A stretch of 64,000 nt of DNA from Commensalibacter melissae (GTDB lineage: Bacteria > Pseudomonadota > Alphaproteobacteria > Acetobacterales > Acetobacteraceae), in assembly GCF_003691365.1 (NCBI RefSeq), contig NZ_CP033087.1, positions 572,501-636,500 on the forward strand, in the 5' to 3' direction. Numbering within the stretch: position 1 is the first letter of the stretch; each line of letters begins with the position of its first letter. Under the pieces are notes generated by a model. It was not told where the DNA came from. It made no database searches and was given only the letters and a program-made list of their open reading frames with translations. The translations under genes and the position numbers were made by a program. Below are positions 62,169 to 64,000 of the stretch, piece after piece.

Positions 62169-63152
62169 ATGTCGGATCAATCAATACGTGAGTTGTTAAG
62201 AACAAAATATCGTGTAGAGGATGGAAAAAAATTCCTTATAACGGATTATAATGCGGATGATACTGCCGGATTATCCCTATCTCCCAAAGAAGCAAAAAAA
62301 GTGCTGAAAAAACGTATTAAACGGTTAAGCTATTTACAAGAGCTGTTATTTGCGAATGGACATTCAGCTTTATTGGTCGCTTTGCAGGGTATGGATACTT
62401 CTGGTAAGGACGGCACGATTAAACATGTCACTTCTGGAATAAATCCGCAGGGTATTACGATTACTTCATTTAAGCAGCCTGGGCCTGTAGAATTGATGCA
62501 TGATTATTTGTGGCGTATTCATATGGCCGTTCCTTCCAGAGGTAAGATTACGATTTTTAATCGAAGTCATTATGAGGAAGTGCTTGTTACCAAGGTTCAT
62601 CCCTCTATTTTGGCCAATCAAAAACTACCGTTGCGGGTGCTTAACAATAAAAATTTCTGGTCTGACCGTTATGAAGATATTCGTAATTTCGAAAAATATA
62701 TTTATCGACAAGGTATTGGAATAGTTAAATGTTTTTTAAATATATCCAAAGAGGAACAGCGCAAGCGTTTATTGGCACGTTTGGAAAATAAAGAAAAACA
62801 ATGGAAATTTTCCCCCAATGATCCAAAAGAGCGTCAATTTTGGGAAGAATATCAAGGTGCATATCAAGAGGTTATTGTACAGACAGCGGCACCAAACGCC
62901 CCCTGGTTTGTGATTCCTGCCAACAACAAATGGTTTGCACGTTTGGTTGTTGCGGAAATCATGATTGATGAATTGGAAAAACTTCATATTCCAGAACCCA
63001 AGCCAAGTCAAGAAGTTCTGGAATCTTTAAATTCACTGAAAGCTGAATTAGGAGGTAAATTTTCTGACAATAAAGTAGGAAAAAAAATCAAAAAGAATAA
63101 AAAAATCGGTAAAGATAAAAAAATAAAAAATCTAAATAAGTCTAAGGAATAA
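62169..63152 (+). CDS. ppk2: Polyphosphate kinase 2 family protein, 327 aa
   Basis: Transfers phosphate from polyphosphate to nucleotides. The P-loop-like motif is G74-M-D-T-S-G-K-D-G-T83, followed by 'GINPQGITITSFKQPGPVEL' (90-109), 'DYLWRIHMAVPSRGKITIFNRSHYEEVLVTKVHP' near 111-144, and the lid-region 'RLLARLENKEKQWKFSPND' near 200-218. This is the one-domain type; class I versus III cannot be decided by eye. The last 30 residues are almost only Lys/Asn/Ile, an unusual basic tail that might bind polyphosphate. An AAGGAG box (62157-62162) precedes the ATG. Confidence 0.93.
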   Translation: MSDQSIRELLRTKYRVEDGKKFLITDYNADDTAGLSLSPKEAKKVLKKRIKRLSYLQELLFANGHSALLVALQGMDTSGKDGTIKHVTSGINPQGITITSFKQPGPVELMHDYLWRIHMAVPSRGKITIFNRSHYEEVLVTKVHPSILANQKLPLRVLNNKNFWSDRYEDIRNFEKYIYRQGIGIVKCFLNISKEEQRKRLLARLENKEKQWKFSPNDPKERQFWEEYQGAYQEVIVQTAAPNAPWFVIPANNKWFARLVVAEIMIDELEKLHIPEPKPSQEVLESLNSLKAELGGKFSDNKVGKKIKKNKKIGKDKKIKNLNKSKE

Positions 63153-63158
63153 TCTTCA

Positions 63159-63629
63159 ATGATTATTGAAGCTCGTTTTTTTTCTTGGCTGTTCATATTG
63201 TCCAGCCTCTTTTTTTACTCTTTTCAAAGTCTGGCACAACCTGCTTCTGATAAATGTGATAATGAAAATTTTTTACATATTCAACAAGAGTATGAAAATA
63301 ATATTGAACATTTAACTTTCAAGGATGTTCCTGTTCATCTTTGTGGTAAGGTGATCACAGTAAGTGATGCACGTTATACCAGAAGTGGCTTACATGGTTA
63401 TTTTTATCTTTATATCGGGAAAGGTGTATCTATTCGAATTGTGAATAATCTCGATGAAATGAAAGCTCCAACCTGGCCTTGGGTAAAAAGAGGGGACTAT
63501 GCTGAAGTTGTCGGGCGATATTATTATGATAGTCCAAGACATCAGGGAGTTGATTGGACGCATAAGGGAGCAAGCAGAAAATGGCCCTATCCAGGTTATG
63601 TGATTATAAATGGTATAAAATATTATTAA
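63159..63629 (+). CDS. Exported DUF3465-family protein, 156 aa
   Basis: A signal peptide covers about residues 1-26 (hydrophobic 'WLFILSSLFFYSFQSLAQ'). The mature part fits DUF3465, an OB-fold-like periplasmic family: 'VPVHLCGKVITVSDAR', 'LKGDYAEVVGRYYYDSP'-type strand and the diagnostic 'GVDWTHKGASRKWPYPGYVIINGIKYY' (broken here for length; residues about 130-156). Two cysteines (residues about 33 and 62) may form a disulfide. It begins 6 bases after the ppk2 stop, so co-transcription is likely. The function of the family is unknown. Confidence 0.83.
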   Translation: MIIEARFFSWLFILSSLFFYSFQSLAQPASDKCDNENFLHIQQEYENNIEHLTFKDVPVHLCGKVITVSDARYTRSGLHGYFYLYIGKGVSIRIVNNLDEMKAPTWPWVKRGDYAEVVGRYYYDSPRHQGVDWTHKGASRKWPYPGYVIINGIKYY

Positions 63630-63715
63630 TTCAATTAGAATTTTAAATATAAAAATAAGATTATGCGTTTTGAAACATCATTTTTTGAAATTTTGATGAT
63701 AAAGTAGAATATATT

Positions 63716-64000
63716 TTAAACCAGCTCGTTTTTTCTTGATAGAATTGAATTTATTTCTTTTATGCAATTAAGGAATATTTTATTATTTTTTACTATTACA
63801 TGAACTTTGCCACCTTTTGTTAATGTACCAAACAATATTTCATTAGAGAGGGGTTTGTTAATAAAGTCCTGAATAATACGATGCATAGGGCGTGCTCCAT
63901 ATAATGGATCATATCCATTTTCAACCAGCCAATCCTTTGCCGATTTGGAAATTTCTATAATAATGTTTTTATTTGATAATCTAGTGTTTAATTCATTAAT
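63716..64000 (-). CDS. clpA: ATP-dependent Clp protease ATP-binding subunit ClpA, C-terminal part
   Basis: Ninety-four residues read to the stop at 63716-63718 and the window end truncates the rest. The sequence 'IEISKSAKDWLVENGYDPLYGARPMHRIIQDFINKPLSNEILFG' (split across residues 15-58) is the ClpA D2 small domain: it has the sensor-2 G-A-R-P motif and 'KPLSNEILFG'. ClpA unfolds substrates, including ssrA-tagged ones, for ClpP. Identity as ClpA rather than ClpB or ClpC rests on the 'GARPM..IIQD...KPL..E.LFG' pattern. Its neighbour clpS would lie further along on the - strand, outside the window. Confidence 0.92.
   Translation of the reverse strand: MNELNTRLSNKNIIIEISKSAKDWLVENGYDPLYGARPMHRIIQDFINKPLSNEILFGTLTKGGKVHVIVKNNKIFLNCIKEINSILSRKNELV

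Noticed and set aside
1-64000. CRISPR array, insertion sequence or prophage
   Set aside because: No regularly spaced repeats, no transposase-like ORF with terminal repeats and no block of phage structural genes were found; the 570-residue tail-fibre-like protein stands alone.

Overview
The window is AT-rich, gene-dense bacterial chromosome. A circularly permuted (two-piece) tmRNA gene beside an alphaproteobacterial-type SspB, together with MlaA/MlaC, a type II NADH dehydrogenase, OpgC-like, BluB and ClpA genes, points to Alphaproteobacteria. The low GC content and a host-associated look suggest a small-genome member of the Acetobacteraceae, Commensalibacter-like. This placement is an inference from gene content, not a database match.

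Layout. 1-8.3 kb: the end of a type I secretion adaptor (HlyD family), a Sel1-repeat protein, a 1028-residue double glycosyltransferase, a protein with two 'hydrophobic W'-like repeats and a GT4 glycosyltransferase. All are on the + strand and look like one secretion plus glycosylation locus. 8.4-11.2 kb: a three-gene Tat-dependent ABC importer of the nitrate/sulfonate/taurine type. 11.2-15.3 kb: a structured inverted repeat, a small unknown protein, pyrophosphatase, a CAT-anticodon tRNA, the ABC-F protein EttA and a GNAT acetyltransferase. 15.4-22.2 kb (mostly - strand): a FucP-like sugar transporter with a large insertion, BluB, MlaC-MlaA, a DjlA-like co-chaperone, an RHH protein and QueG. 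22.5-28.2 kb: type II NADH dehydrogenase, a TM2 protein, a VOC protein, and a MocR-type regulator divergent from pdxS-pdxT (deoxyxylulose-independent PLP synthesis). 28.2-29.9 kb: an AAA ATPase gene broken by two in-frame stops. 30-32.6 kb: tgt and queA. 32.7-35.6 kb: two tandem paralogous GT-C glycosyltransferases. 36-36.9 kb: sspB immediately downstream of ssrA. 37-39.6 kb: an intact envelope protein gene followed by the wreck of a similar one. 39.7-47.8 kb: thyX, a 46-codon membrane ORF plus partner, mrp, an OpgC-like protein that seems to lack a normal start codon, a DegP/HtrA protease, a FUSC-type transporter, a Trm112-like protein and a CnoX/YbbN-like thioredoxin. 48-56.9 kb: tRNA-Gly, a secreted nuclease, a LysE exporter, glycerol dehydrogenase, two overlapping paralogous secreted cysteine proteins, an asparaginase with an internal amber codon, a tail-fibre-like protein, ecotin and glutaredoxin 2. 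56.9-64 kb: CysG, a Pit phosphate transporter, YqgE, an SDR, PPK2, a DUF3465 protein and the C-terminus of ClpA.

Functional threads. (1) Trans-translation and proteolysis: ssrA, sspB and clpA lie within about 27 kb. (2) Queuosine: queG, tgt and queA are present but scattered. (3) Envelope homeostasis: MlaA/MlaC, HtrA, OpgC-like, GT-C enzymes. (4) Secreted or periplasmic factors with a host-facing flavour: T1SS, ecotin, nuclease, cysteine-rich pair. (5) Ongoing gene decay: the AAA ATPase, the asparaginase and the envelope paralog.

No IS element, CRISPR array or prophage block was seen. The most distinctive observations are the permuted ssrA with a very short intervening segment next to sspB, the pdxR-pdxS-pdxT locus with a 24-bp-period direct repeat, the ChW-like protein in the secretion/glycosylation locus, the tandem cysteine-protein pair, and the in-frame stops in two otherwise intact genes.
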